Origin: Ascaris suum
Taxonomy: Eukaryota; Nematoda; Chromadorea; Rhabditida; Ascarididae
Length of the DNA stretch: 64,000 nt
Reading direction: 5' to 3'
Assembly: GCA_013433145.1 (NCBI GenBank)
Contig: CM024188.1
Coordinates: 1,612,001-1,676,000, forward strand
The translations under genes were made by a program, and so were the position numbers. Position 1 is the stretch's first letter; the number at the start of each line of letters is the position of its first letter. A model generated the notes under the pieces. It was not told the DNA's origin, did no database searches, and saw only the letters and a list, made by a program, of their open reading frames with translations. Below are positions 25,444-39,867 of the stretch, piece after piece.

Positions 25444-28384
25444 CTATAAGCGTGGCGCTCTTAATTTGTGAACAATTGCTCACTATTGTGAACAGTTCCA
25501 CGTTTGAAGAAGAAACCCCTTTGAAGATGGAACTTAATTTGTGCTTTCACTCACATAATAAGTTGAAGAACATAAAAGTGCCAATAGTTTGCACACGAAA
25601 AAAAAATGAATACTGATGGCTAAGAAATGAATTAATTTTTGCACGCGAACTCCATATGAGGTTTTATTTGACAATTCTTCAAAGCTGATTCGCTTTGATG
25701 CAAAAGTATCAATTGAAATATGCGCTGAAATTGATAGTGCATGAATTCGCGAAATACCTCATGTAATGTGCAACATTTCTATGAAGAACGAGAAAGAAAA
25801 AGAGTAATTCGTTTCCATGTTGAGATTGAAGCAGTTAAACATTCAAAAATTCACGTTGACATATTTCGAAGATATTTAATAAAGGTGAATTCGTAATTAA
25901 AGAGATAGAGTGATAATAGCTTAATGCGACCGCACTCTTGAGGCAATCATAGAAGAATAAAAAGAGAGTTGAACCCGATCGGATGGGAAAATGTGACGTG
26001 CCGTAATGTTGCTATAAATATAATTGGCTATTACTGATACAAAAATGCCAATACTTATGCCATAAATATTTGTTGTGGTATAATATAAAAGCTATTTAAA
26101 GCAACAACTAAACGCCTAGATGGCAACAAACGAAACGTCATACAACAACAAAATATCACAGTGGAAACAAATGCATCACTTCAACGCAAAATATATTCCT
26201 CTTAGCAATGCGTCAACTATTCACAAATATGTGGGCGATTATATAGGAATACGTTTTAAATGCTAACATCATGTTAACATGATAACTCATTACTTTAATT
26301 TCATGAGAGAGAGAGAGACAAAAAGATTCCATTGTTAAAATTTTTTATGGCTATCAATTTTTGAAAAAAGAAAATCCATAAGAAAAAAAAAATAAAATAA
26401 GATAGATATTTACAAAAAGCCCGACTAAGCTTAGGTAAAGAATAATTATTGAATGCGAAATTAATCGAATACATCAAAAATCAACACCAATAATAAAAAG
26501 TTTCGTAAACAACTACAAAACGATAAAAATAACAAATCTGCCATAAGCCACCTTTATTACGCCTCTCACTGAAGAAATAACAGTTGTGCGAAGGCGGTAA
26601 CATATAGGAGCGTATGTATATCAGTATGAAATTTCTCCTCTTCATAGGCACATCTCAATGAGCGCTAACTCGGCTGCACTTTCTAGCGAATGGATTAAGA
26701 AGTCGAGAAGAAAACAACAGTTGTACATAGAACGGCCGCATAGTGTATGCACTCATCTAAAGTCAAATATTTCCAGAACTACATCGGCCATTAAAATAGA
26801 AAAAAAAAAGCAAAGAATGGAATATACTCAGAGCTAAAGTGATAAACATTTCCGCTCATTGAGTATCGCTTATAGTATGTGAAATTCAATTCGATGAAAA
26901 ATTTCAGTAATTTCATGATCATATTATGAAGAGGAGAAAATAAATTGATATTGTAAATTATTGAAGAACTTATGAGACCTTTATAAACTTTCAATCCTTC
27001 GCAATTTCTCCCCAATTGAACGTTGATTTTATTGGAATTTCCCATTTAGGAACGTATATAGAAATCTCATCTAGAAATTGATGTATTGGTTTCTTCAACA
27101 CCATGAATTGATTCAATTACCGTAGAAAAAAAAAACCAAAATAACAGATATTTCTGTTTGAAATGCTACTAAAATTTCGGTAGTTCTGAAAATGAGCTTT
27201 TTTTTTAACGGATCATCTGAACCACAACCAAATTAGAGCATCCTGGAACATATTTCGCAAATTTTTCAACAAGAACTTAGCAAAATATAACACTGAACAT
27301 CAAGTATATGGACGAACGCCGCTCCTATATAGAAGCACAACAATCCGTTTTCATCGAAACGTACTTTTTGAGGAAAAAAAAAAGTTATTAAACAGAACAA
27401 ATTTTGAAATGAATTTGCGTAAGGTATTTTTTTGCTTGCGGTAGTTTCATTTAAACGATACAGCTTAGTGACAATAATGAATTAACCGGTTTCCAACCTT
27501 AGTAGAGGAGCGAAATTATGGTCGATTTTTATCAATTGAAATTTGGTTTTCACTTTTTCGACTGCAATTGGAATTCTCTTTGGAATGAACGTTTCGATCG
27601 GTAACCCAATCGATATTCGACTTCAATCCGGATTAAATTGCAAACAGATATAGTCGAGAACGTTCAATATTGAATCGTAAACATAAATTTACGAAAATCG
27701 ATAAGAATATCAGCTTGGCGGATGTCATCACCACCTAAAATCGCATCACCGAGTAAAATCGTTTTTTCTCTGCTCTAAACTAAAAGCCATCAATTAATGG
27801 CTTAAGTCTAGTGCTACTCGAAATTTCATTACTTTTTAACCGGCTCTGTCCTTCTTATTCAATGAGTGCACCTGCGTTTATCCCGTCGGGCAATAAGTTG
27901 TTAGTTAATATTTTGCTGAGATAGTAACTAGCTCAATGTGGAAGTGACTCGTTGTTAATTTCTGCGAAAAACGACGTCCCCTGTTGCACTTATGTCTCTA
28001 TAGTCCAGTCAATCAACGCCGATAAGGAATCTAACTTCCTGAAAAGTTATTAAGTACCCTTATGTGCTGTTCAGAGTAGAAATTGTTATTGCCTTCAGAT
28101 GTTTATCGATCCTGAGCTCGATCGCAACCAAACACCATCTTAGTTAGTTACAACTATCTGGAAAAAAATTCGAAAAGCAGGATCTCAATAATCGACTCAT
28201 TTAATTTGTTCCGTAAGCGGCCTGCGATAATGCCGTTACCGTAACTGCTGCACAGATATGAAAAACATAAATCGTAGATTAACTGCTTTTGGGCAGAGTA
28301 TAGAAGTAATGATCACAGGAAGAATCAGTGCCTATAAAAGGAAAACGTTTCTGATCACAGGACATCAATGTGCTTCTAGCTTTT

Positions 28385-28560
28385 CTTTTTGCCCTTGCGA
28401 GAGTCGGTTCGGACCGTAGCGGTGCGCAGTCCGACCGCCAAGTGTCTCGGACATGAGGAGTCCTGGTGCTCATTGCGCGGAGGTGGCACTATTCGTGTCA
28501 AAGTGCTGTCGGGGCGACGTCCCCCCATGCTGTCGCATTATCCCCTAAGTCTCACTACTG
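28385..28560. other. GC-rich block of unknown nature
   Basis: A sharply GC-richer island in AT-rich DNA. Both strands are open for about 60 codons: plus MPLRESVRTVAVRSPTAKCL onward, minus with RSDCAPLRSEPTLARAKRKA. The word GGTTCGGACCG resembles a pol III B box. It could be a fragment of a dispersed repeat or SINE, a decayed transposon, or a lone exon. Confidence 0.3.
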
Positions 28561-31500
28561 TTGATTTTATTGAGGCTTAACTTAAAAAACCTTAAACTCT
28601 CGTCTCGTCGCCAGATTACACAGTATCTGATTGCGTTCCGAAAGAAAAACAATTTGCGAATCCTTCGGCGACAAATCAAAAGTGGAGGGGCAAAACAAGG
28701 CGCAACACCCTGACATCATTCTCCCACATTATCGATCGCTCAGATTAAATATTTTACGCCTCACCCTCTAATTGCCCATCCTTTCATAAGTCCCTAGAAA
28801 TACCTCGCTACTTCCCTTAGACTCTGTAGACCGACCAGTCCAGCAAGGTGACCAGATGTAGCTTTTGGACACCAGCATCTCCAACCTAACACCCTTCCAC
28901 AAGTTTTTAGTCGCTGGAGAAGAGTGCTTCAACAATGTTCACTTCCAGACCACAGGCTGATCTAGTAGCTCGAATAGCTCGACGTATTACAAAGTGGAAT
29001 GCGCAATGAAAAACCCGTAGCCAAGATTTCTTGATGCATAGAGAATTGAACCTAAAGCGGCCAGACCTCAGTGACCGAACGGTCGTGAAAAAGATGCTAG
29101 GAAATCATAACATCAAAACAATTCAAAAGAAAGCTATAAGCTGTAATCAATCCTAGGCAAATGTTAAATTAAACAGCTAACTTGCTGAATGCCAATTCTC
29201 CGAGGATATTTGCTCCGAAGGTTCTTCTTCTATCCACTCCTTTCATGCAACTGAAAAAAAAAACCCAGGGGATCTCCTCGCTCTGCTACGAGTCAATAAA
29301 ATCCCTGTTCAGACTCGACCTTCAGTACTGTTGCCGGCATTTTTTTCAAATGCTTCGATACATATATCATTACAATTCCAAATCATTTATCCATATCCTA
29401 TTTCAAATTTTCTCATCGCAATATTTATACGATATGTTAGTTAAGTGGTCAAAGAAGCTTCTTTACAGTTCTTCTGACAAACATCTTTCGATAGAATCTT
29501 ATTTTCCAAACCGTTACTCGGAGCGAAACTGATTGCAAAACAAACGCCTTTGTTTAGTTATCGACCGAGTAAAATTGTTTTCAGTTATCATCAATGCACG
29601 AAAGGAATTGAGTGAAATACGTTAGATGCTCTAAGGTGAATGTTTAAGCGAAACTTTAGAGCACAAAAGCATAAACTCTTCTCACTATGATAGGTTCCTA
29701 GAATCAAAGTGAATCAAACTGATAAGATTTTAAGGTGTTTCATTATTCAAGTCATAAAAACATATTTCTAATGGAATGGCGGCACTTAGCGATGAAACCT
29801 TGCTATGAAATATAAATGAGCTCTTTAATGAAGTAATCGTAATATTTCTCGGTGATTAAGAAAATCACACTAATAAACCTATTTTCAACTTTCGAAAATA
29901 TTTTTCAATGAAACGAAAAATCATAGAAAATCATTCAAAACCCTAAGCGAGTTTTTCGAAATCATATGAAAAGCGAAAAAACTTCTAGAGAGGCGAGGCA
30001 ACTATCGACGACACGAGTAACGATGAATCGTAACAACTGTTAGATGTTTTATACATACTATCAACGTTTCAGTTTTAGTGCTATGCATATAATGGGGATT
30101 TCTCTCTTGATTTTCTACGAATTCTTGTAGATCATTTTCTGTGACTAGAAGCATTTGATCATGATGGATATGTTATATATGTTGTACAGTGGATCTCCAT
30201 TTATAGGTTTACTTTTTTTATTTTTTGCACTTTAGGTAATACGATCTGAGTGAGGGCGACTCGATATAGATAGCATTTTAAATATCCTATAAGAAAAAGC
30301 TCCTAGGTAGAGCGCTGATCTAAATTTTAAAGCAGAAACAACACATTTTCTCAGATTTTATAGTAGGTGTTGGCAGTGCATTAAAAAAAAAAAACAAATC
30401 AACGTATCCTACGTAAATAAATTTTCACCTCCTCTTTTTGTTGCCCTCTTTATTGAATTCGTGAAACACATCTCGAATTCATATCAAATGTTGAGGCTGT
30501 TGACTATGATGTTGTAACTACGTATGGATGGATACCTACCGTTTCAACCAAACACACTAAAAGAAGTAAGGTTGCGTTCATGGAAGTAAGCGAAGACAGT
30601 AGCTGCAGCTCCAGAAACAAAATCCACATTTCTGACCCATTAGCCATCTGGGGGTCATTATTCCTCTCGAGTATTTCATATGCTTGACCGCGCGGTGGTA
30701 GATATAAATAATTTCTTTGGATTCAATTAGACATGCGATTTTTTTAGTTATCTTGTGGGGCTAATAATTGCGCTGGTGAGTGGCTACGGTTGAGGAGCAA
30801 ATCACTGCGCTCAATTAGCCCTACTCTTTGATCTTGAGGGACCGTTGATCATGAGTTCATACGGATCGAAGTCATGAATCAAAAGTCGAGAAAAACTACC
30901 AATTTTCTCAAACAACAATTCCCGTACAGGCTAGACGGGCTTTGATATAGGCAGGAGTATTAGGCCTCTTCCTCTAAGGTTTCGTCTGCAAGTTTTCTTC
31001 GCAGAAATACACCCGCGATTGTTTTACACCAGCGCCATCCTGAACATAATCATAGCAGAAGGCTTATTTTACTCTGACGAGAAATGAAGAATATAATAGC
31101 ATATTCATCGGCGGAAATACTACGATTATCACTTCCGGGAACGAGCATTCAGAATGGACGATGCCTTCTTACTTAAAGTGCTTTTTTATTTCTTGGAGGA
31201 GTACTATTTATTGCGGCTACTCAAAACGGCAACATTTTTTTTTTTTGACAATGTGCATCAATTTCTTCACATCTCATCACGATCAGCTGAAATTAATGCT
31301 AAATATGGCATAAATAACCGAAAGTAAATAAAAGTTTGAGTTATCTAGCCGATGGTCCACAATTATTCAAGAAACAGAAAGGCATGAAAGTTGGCGAATA
31401 TTGTTCAATGAATAAGCTAAATTAAGGAGAGAGTTAAAATGGATTCAATTATTATGTACATTTGACGTGAATAATTCGTTGTGAGGGCACCAAAATAGAC

Positions 31501-33047
31501 ACACTGTTGCGCTGTCGTGTAAAGAAGATGTGGATGGGCTGAGTGCTCCTTGAACGCCCATATTATACTCCAAGAATCGAATCACCGCACATGAGCATTT
31601 GAATACACCTATCCCTCATTCCAATTCTTTCCACAAAAGTGCATAATCTGGTGTGATTTTCGCCTCATAAAATCTTGAAGGTTTACGCCGAAATTTCGAC
31701 AGGATTTCACTGATTTCCACAAGCTATTTCCGAGTTTTCTCGGATTTTCAACTTCCCTCCTTCTTTGCACTTTCACTTCTCACTTCATCGTTTACTGATT
31801 CACCTTCGAAGAACAACAATTACTCACACTATCACAACAGATAAAGAAAGCGAGTAGCCTACAATTAGAGCTAGAAAAGAACAAGCCAAGCCGATACATA
31901 AACCGCTACATTCGGCAGCTAACTTCCGTTAGCAGATTCTTAAACTCGGGGATGATGGAATACGTGTTGCAGGTGTAGGGAAAAGATGATTGAATATTTT
32001 TGTTCGGATAGCTTAAAGAACGAGAATATTTGAGTATCGGCTATGACGAAGTCGATACGATCTCAACGAGGCAATATCGATGAGATAGATGAAGAACTGA
32101 GGCATGTTGACATTGTGTAGCCTATAGTGCAAACGAGCCGCAAAGAAAATGATGCAATGCAAGCTTTTTGTGCGCACTTTTAGATAGCTATGAGATAGCA
32201 AAATCGTGAAAACTTATAAATCATCCTTCTAACTTTTTTTTTTTTCTTCTGTTGCTAAATCTATTCACTGATTTCAGTGAAAGAAATAACAGAGAAAGAA
32301 TCTAAATTAGAAATTTCATTAGATAAAGTAAATAAAAGAATTGAGAAGCAATCAAATCACCTAAGAAATATACTATTTTTAAAAAAAAAAAACTATTTTT
32401 TTCAAATAGGTCTGATAAAATTCGAAAAAAAAAAACAGTTGTAATACTATTAGAGATTTTATAGTAGCAATCATGGGGAACATTTACGATGAAATTAAAA
32501 CAGCAAAAATAACTATAAGTGTAAATAAATTATCAAAGAGAGAATAGCGCATCAACACTATGAGTGATTGTGAGCAAAATGTTATGCATAGTGGCATGCG
32601 AATGGAACAGCAAACTTCTCTTCATATCTATAAAGCATAGCAACTATGATTTTCACAACTTGAAAAATAGATGACTAGTAATATCTATGAGAGTCTCATT
32701 GCCACGCTATTTCTGTCATATCAACTTAAAGGTGAAATAAGATAGAGCATCGCTATAAGATCAAAAGTGCATAACATATTCTCATGGATGAATATTCATC
32801 TATTCTCTAATTCAAGAATTGCAAAAGTGTGTAGAGCGTAGACAATTAAAATATATGACAATCAAGCTCGAAATTTTAAGCTATGATAAATTGGAACCGA
32901 TTTTCAGTATAAGAAGAAGATATCGATATCGATCGATAAGCTTGGCTTCTATCGATTAGTTATTCTTCGAGGCGTTATGGAGCTGATAAAGAAATGCATC
33001 ACAGAGAATGATGGATGCGATATTCAATTTTTTCGAGATATCTCTAT

Positions 33048-33070
33048 GGGGGGGGGGGGGGGGGGGGGGG
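33048..33070. repeat. G23 homopolymer
   Basis: Twenty-three consecutive G on the plus strand. It could form a quadruplex, and its length is likely inaccurate in an assembly. Confidence 0.9.
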
Positions 33071-35827
33071 AAGAACGACAATCGAGAGCAGTGACTAACT
33101 TATGAGGAATTGTGGTGCGATTTTGAAAACGACTAAAATTTCCTACAGAAAATCTGCATACGTTTGCTTTCTGGTCTATTGGGATCGGCAATCAGCGTTA
33201 TCCACAGTCATTCTAACTCATCGTCAACTTATTATAGCCAGTCATTAATCTCATTGTGATCTTAGATATCAATGTAGCCATAGCTTATTTGACAATGAAA
33301 CAAGGAATTGTAGTATTGCACACAAAAAATTATCAACACACAAATTTTCTATCTTCAGTGAGGTGGTGGTCTTCACCGATTAAAGATTTATTTCTTTAAA
33401 CTTTGCACTTAACAATAAAATCATATCCGCAAAGCCCATTTTTTGAAAGATTGCTTGAATATATACTAATATTTTAATAAATTACATCCTAGTTTCAAAA
33501 GATTCGAACACAAAGGTGAGAGAGATGAATAAAGATGACGCTTGGAGAGAGAAAGGTGAGCGAGAAGAGGCAATTCTAGGAATAAGGGCAAGGATTGTTT
33601 GATAGACCGCTGTCGTTGCGAAACCCAACCGCTGGCTGCGTTTTACTGCGAGGGCGGTGTGCCTGACGCAGACCAGACACAACGAGATCGACATCTGCAT
33701 TTCAACGTTTTAGCATCATCACCTAGTCAGCTCATTTGACTCGAACAACAGCACTCTTCCTATACTATACGTTCATTTGATGTTTGCGTCTCGCTCACTG
33801 ATCCGTTCTCTTTTAACCTTCTTTCATTCTCCAAACTTCCTATTGAGCTAGAACTCGAAATGATTTACGCATCAATATGTATGACGTAATTAGCATAGTC
33901 AGACTCGTGGCAGCTGTGTTTTCACAACTTTCGCAATGATCTATTACAGACCTGGCGTTTAGCTTGGAATCAATTGAATATCTCATGCTTAAATCCCATC
34001 TCGTCCCCTGTTTCAAGATAGGATGTAGCTATTCTGACATCTTCCACTTCACAGTCTTTTTGAGAGGATTGCTGAGCCTGAATGGCGTGAGCATGGATTT
34101 CACTTCTCCATGAAAACACATCACAAACAATGTTTTGAATAGATTTAATTATTATATTGTACGCATGTGGAATATTCTTACAGAAAAAATCACGGAATTA
34201 GAAAGCGCAAGACGTCATATGAGGTACCTAAATCGTTTTTGATTCCATTTTGTTACAAATCTCTTGTTTTAAATATTCCCCGATGCTTTTACTCTTGAGT
34301 TATTGTTTCGCAGTGGTTTTTTTTTTCCGTTCTCTGCTTTAAGCATCTCTAATGAAACCTTTATGCTAATCTTTGGTATTGTTTGTATGTTTATGCTTTT
34401 TTTTTCCATTTTCGTCTATTGCCTCCCATCATATAATATTTTACTCTTTATAAAACGTTGAATAAACGAATTAATAGCCAAATAAATAAACAAATAAATA
34501 ACTACAAGCATTACTTTTGCTAACTGCATGACGAATAGTTTGCCAACATAATAGTAGTGTCGTACAAACCAATGTGATATATATGCTGCAAACATGCTAA
34601 ACTTGGAGTAGGGCATAAACGGACGAAGACGTATCGCACAGCTGAACATATTTCAGTTATTGTCTCTAATATAAACATTCCGTTCTGGGAGCGATAATTG
34701 ATCGTACGTTCTATCCAGGTCGATGTCACGTCGAGGATACCAGCAAAGCCGACAAACCAAGAGAACAATTTCGATTAAAGCGGATTTAATTGTTTCTCAA
34801 CGTTCAATTGCTAATCATCATTTTCATATCTTCTGTACAATCTATATTTCAATAATTGTAATGTACGTAAGTGTATTTGCCGTTCTTCGCAATTTCATTT
34901 CGTAATTCAAAAAAAAAAAAAAAAAAAAAATTGAAACCGCAAAACTTTCACCAGTAATTTTTCAATTAACCTCTTCTCAACGCATTTATTAGATCGTTTT
35001 GTTAATTATTTTGCGAATTTTGAATATTTGACTTGTTGTTATTTTTGTGGTATCACTACTTGGCCTTTATATTGTTTTGATATTTATGCAACAGCTTGGC
35101 AAATATACAATTTCATAAGTCGCCTAATAAACTCCCCTAATAAGTCGTAAAAAATTGGAGTGCTATTTCCCGATTCAGGATTTTAGTCTATTGGAAGGTG
35201 ATCGCTACCAACTTATGAAAAGGGTCATTAATCAATAAGAACTCGGCCAGTAACGAGCGGTTTTCAAATCACAACAAACAGGTGTTTAACAAAACAGCGG
35301 GAAGTGATTGCTGATGCAGTGGGCTTGTATTGGCCAACCTGGTTCTTCCAATATAAACCAGAAAAATGCTGCTAAAATGCTTTCATTGCTAACAACATTT
35401 GTGCGCAAAAACAACGTATGTAGTAAATAGAAAACCTAACGAGAAGATACGTTATTACATCATATTACTATCCGATATTCTCTGTGGGTATGAGAAAAAA
35501 TTGTTTTAAAATAATGCGTGAGGAATATTAATGGTTTTAAACCCTTTATGAATGTTTTAGGGCAAAGTTCTCTTTCCCTTTATTTGACGAATGTTGTCAA
35601 TATTTGCTTCTCAGATTAACAAATATCCGTCTTTATTGTTCACTACCAATTAATCTTAGTTTATATACGATAAATCTTATTGATTAACTCATTTATCATA
35701 CCTCTATTCTCTTTTTATATGCGGTTGTTGTACTTTGATCACATTCATTGAAGAGGTGAGCATCTCTGACTTACTAGTTCTTTCGCAACGTGTACTTACA
35801 TTAAACATCGTCAAACGTTTCGCATAA

Positions 35828-35904
35828 ATGCCTCAACCCATACTGTTGAGACGGAACTTGCCCTCGTTTGCTACTCATCGACATTCGAGCAGAGTGGTTG
35901 TCAG
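35828..35904 (+). CDS. Possible first exon with a mitochondrial-presequence-like N-terminus
   Basis: An ATG opens 25 codons, starting [20 protein letters not shown] and ending SRVVV. They end at a consensus donor, CAG followed by GTAATC. The peptide has several Arg/His and no acidic residue, like a mitochondrial presequence. The exon leaves in phase 2, and no matching second exon was identified; the next 200 bases hold the (TA)n array. Confidence 0.3.
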
Positions 35905-36000
35905 GTAATCGGTCCAAACACGAGTCTGATCGCTCAGTTCGCTAACAAAATGTGTGGATTCCGCATGGCTCCTTCAAAGGTATCTAGGAATTGTGCCCCG

Positions 36001-36122
<122 letters not shown>

Positions 36123-36942
36123 TAAAGATGGGTTATCCATGAAGATATATGTGTAAAAACATTTTGGTTTGGGACAGCTGGAAGCGAGCTCTTACGGATG
36201 GGCTTTTCTGTAAATTTACTGTCGAATTAAATGTGCTACCAACAAGCTGCTGAGGGCGATGACCGCAAATCGACGCTAGGGATACTCATAAGACGTTTCT
36301 TGCAATTTCATGTGATTTGGCGTCCGTGATTTGCGGTTTCAAAAAATCTTTCTCGTACCTTTCTTCGATTCGCAGTTTTGTTGCTCTGATGTTGCCCACA
36401 GCTCACGAACAAGGTGACCTTTTACATTTTCGTACAAGGATCTCATGAACTGTGAAAGTTATGCATATGATTCCAACGGCAGTTGATTTTAAGCAGGAAT
36501 TCAAGGCTCACAAGTAACGAAAACGAATTCATAAATATTGTTGTAACGCCTTCATAAAAAAATATAGATGCGGCTATTTATTCATCGTTCATTGATAGAG
36601 TCAGCTTTTATTATGGTGCTGCTTCGTCCCCTCGCGAAGTCGGCATCTGAATTAAACTCAACGCCTCAGAAGGGCGGTGTGTGACTTATCCCACTTTACA
36701 GGCTGTGTCTGCAACATTTAAAGTATATTGTATGTCCTAAAACTGAATGCATGCACCTCAGCAATTGAAATGAAAAGTTGGAAGATTCTGATGGATAAAA
36801 GTCTACTGCTTGCCGCTTGCTGAACTGTTATACCAATAGTCAGTGGAGTTCCACTCGATTATCTATTATGAGACGTTCAAGAGTTTCTTGCTTGATAAGG
36901 CCAGAACCAACAGTGATAGTGCCTCCACAATGCACTAAAATG

Positions 36943-37316
36943 CTAACCACTTTTACTACTTCTATGCAATTCATTATAGAAGTTGCAGTGCAGCACTTTA
37001 TTAAGGTCAAAAGTTTTCGTAGTATCTGTGAAAATGTTTTGCTCATCAATCACTGAAGACTGTGAAATATAGTAAGTTATGAATAGACAGAAAACAACAA
37101 GAATACTCTCAACGTTATATTTTAAATACGTCATCGAAAATAATTTTCTTTCAGTACAAATCTCCCTCCACTAGTGGAAAATATCACTTTGCAAACGCAA
37201 AAATTACCGATCGGAGTTGGTGCATCCAATTTCGTATCCGTCTCGAACGCAAATCGCAACGTCGTCGCTTCTTTAATGCACATCACGGCTTTGCAATCAC
37301 TATATAGAGCAACCAT
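36943..37316 (-). CDS. Possible two-exon small gene, unknown
   Basis: Exon 37316-37208 (ATG, 36 codons, starting MVALYSDCKAVMCIKEATTL) ends at a GTAATT donor. Acceptor TCTTCAG leads to exon 37052-36943 (IDEQNIFTDTTKTFDLNKVL onward) and a TAG, in phase, for 72 aa. A TTTAG acceptor-like site sits about 14 bases before the ATG. An alternative in-phase join (donor GTGATA after CVCK to acceptor TTTTCACAG) would read a different frame ending QETLERLIIDNRVELH. The two cannot be separated by eye. Family unknown. Confidence 0.3.
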
Positions 37317-39014
37317 TGTTAGCTTTGCCTAAACCTGTTCGGCTACCCATCATAGATGTTATAATCGACTTTGTATATATCTTTGAGCAGTTATTCCACT
37401 GAATATAAGTTCTAAAAACTCCCTTTCCAAGTAGAAAAAAATGTGAGACAAAAAATAAGGTAAATTATTTATTTTTATCACTTCTTGATCCACAATATAT
37501 CGGTCTATAGTGCAAACTCTTAGTAATTCGCTCACTGAGACATTAAATTTTCATATTTAGGGTGGGTGTGAGTTGCATATGTCGGATTTGTGAGCTTCCA
37601 GCTTATTTTACATTAATATGCTGCAAATTTTCCAATAAACATTGACGCTAGGAAATTCTTTGGGCAATCAATGCTAGTCGAGGCAAAATTATTTTGTTCC
37701 CGGATACTATATCACTTTCGCATGTGAAGATTGCTGTTACATTTTGCTTATTTTTGAAGGCCTAGTTGTAGAGGCCTTCGCCAACGATTATTTTCACATA
37801 AAACGTCGAAATTGCAATAAAGAATACAGCTTTCTAAAGAGGTGATTTTTTTTTGCGTAAAAAGATATAAAGAGAAAATTTTTTCTCGTGAAGCTATCAA
37901 ATCATTATTTCTAAGCAATAATTTTCTCAATCGGTATGGGATTTTTTTTCGTTTTCATTCGCCGAGAAATCATTGAAGAAATAATGGGAATTATTAGGTT
38001 TCCATCTTAGATATAGTTTTTTTGTTTCAAAATCACTTATTCAATTTTGAAAACCGATCATTAAATCATTGAATTATAAGCACATATCATCATTAACAGA
38101 AATGCACTTGAAAATTTTTGTGCAGTCACTATTATGAATGTAATCCTTCCCCTCTCCTCCAAATGTCTTTCTAGCTCGCTTTCGCATGACGAAAGTTGTT
38201 CCTTCTTACAATAGTTTGAAAGTTTAGCTAAACTTTTCATTAAAATAATGGTAGCAAATTTGCTTTTCATACATTGCGCATATATGCCCACGAAAACTGT
38301 TGGTATTTTATGTTCAACGCAAGTGAAATTTCGCTTGCATAACAACTTCTACTTGAATTGATTACTCGATGACATCAACTAGATTTATGGAGCCATAAAC
38401 GAATCTAAAGTAGTTAAATTCTTCAAAACTTTTATAATCTGGCAAGCTTGTAGAAAAAAAAACCCCCTATTCAATTCCAGTAAGTTTTTATTCCACTTAC
38501 ACAGTGATTACTGAGACGGAAGAAAAAGTCTAAATGTGCATTTAAGGTTTCATATAATGTTTTCGATTGTTTATGCGCGAATCGATGTGACGGTTAGTTT
38601 AGGAGATTGCAGAAACGCTTATTTTGTAAAGCTATGTAGCCCGTTTCTTCCCTTTTTTCTTTTTTTATATGGAAGGACAATGAAGTACACGAAATGAGAC
38701 GTGCGAAAATGATGCATCACAATGAACAGTACAAAATTATTAGGTTGAACGATCGTCGCAGGACTAATTAGCGTCGGCTTATATTTGAGTTGACGCTTAA
38801 GATGGAATTAGGATGACTTACCGATGAGGTTGTTTTTTTCTGGTAAAACTTAAACCTATGCTGTACTATGTTGTAAAATATTCTACTATATAAAATAGGA
38901 TGTAAAAAAAATATATATATTTAAAACTCAATTGCGATGAAAAGTGAAGTTTTTTGGACGCAGCGGTACTGCAGAAACTTTTTGATGAAGATAAAATGTT
39001 ACCACGATATGCCT

Positions 39015-39867
39015 TTAGCACATCATTTGCGCAGTTTTCGAAGATGCAAAGCTGGAAAAAAAAAGTGCAAAAAATGCCTGAAAACTGCGCACGTTATTAA
39101 ATTTGAATCTTTCAGAGAGCGATATCTTTGATGAATCTGCTTCTCCTAAAGCCGTCCTCAGTTTCCTCGGAGCGCTTTCTAGGTTTTTTTTTTGATGAGG
39201 CGATGAAGAGTATAGTCGCCAGAAATCCATGACTAAGCAAGTATAGACTTATGAATTTAGGTGACTCTTTCATACTTCTGTTTCCTAAAAAGTCGCACTT
39301 CAGGCTAGAATTTTCCGGGATGAGATGAATTTTGAATACTTTCTTAACACTTTGGCACTAGTAGAGACCCTAGTATTAGTACCGTTCGGTATTACTGTAA
39401 AGCATAAGTACAGATCGTTTCATATGGTCGACGTATAGGCGTCTCAAAAAAATAGTGCAATAAGATTAGTAAGAATATTGTATAATGAATGTAACGTGTA
39501 GCATTATTGTAATGTTTTTTTTTTCACGATTGTAATCGCTTTTATGTTTAATAAAACTTTTGTTATTGATGAACGAAAATATCTCTATATGTGAACTATG
39601 ACGCAGAATGTTGATTGCCACATTCACTAATATGTGACTTGTCTTGTGATGAAATCAGTGATGCATTTGTGTTCTGAAGAAGCTAGCTGTATAACTAGCT
39701 GTATAACGCAGTTGCGGTTGCCATCCACCCCGCAAACAGAAAACAGTTAGGCGGAAATTACTAATCGACAGTGGTTGGCAATTTCGACAATAGCGAACGT
39801 ACGAATGAGGCACTTCTCGTCGGATCGATTTCTTTTGACTTTCAGAGACTGCTACAACATTGAGAAA
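39015..39867 (-). CDS. Possible exon pair of an unknown minus-strand gene
   Basis: Exon 39867-39762 (acceptor GCTTTACAG, donor GTAATT) encodes FLNVVAVSESQKKSIRREVP and then HSYVRYCRNCQPLSI. It joins in phase to an exon starting at 39232 (acceptor TTGCTTAG), which reads MDFWRLYSSSPHQKKNLESA and then a charged stretch with ALGEADSSKISLSERFKFNN. The second exon's end is not clear: it may splice near 39090, or read on to TAG at 39015. Possible further pieces lie leftward (38061-38345, 36943-37316). Not recognised. Confidence 0.3.

Larger units (their letters stand above)
25444..35827. other. Ten-kilobase gene-poor region
   Basis: I see no gene I can support. It contains a GC-rich block at 28385-28560, a short GA run near 26306-26318, a poly-G run at 33048-33070, a GC-richer patch at 33590-33700 open in several frames on both strands, and many A/T runs. 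Coding-like fragments (for example near 30575-30690, plus strand) are too short to call. Confidence 0.4.

Noticed and set aside
29182..29532. 116-codon plus-strand open frame
   Set aside because: AT-biased residues (Phe, Tyr, Ile, Lys, Ser), no splice-site support, and no recognisable motif. Probably chance or an eroded repeat.
33482..33700. 72-codon minus-strand frame with a hydrophobic start in a GC-richer patch
   Set aside because: The opposite strand is equally open, the product has no family resemblance, and no conserved splice structure was seen.
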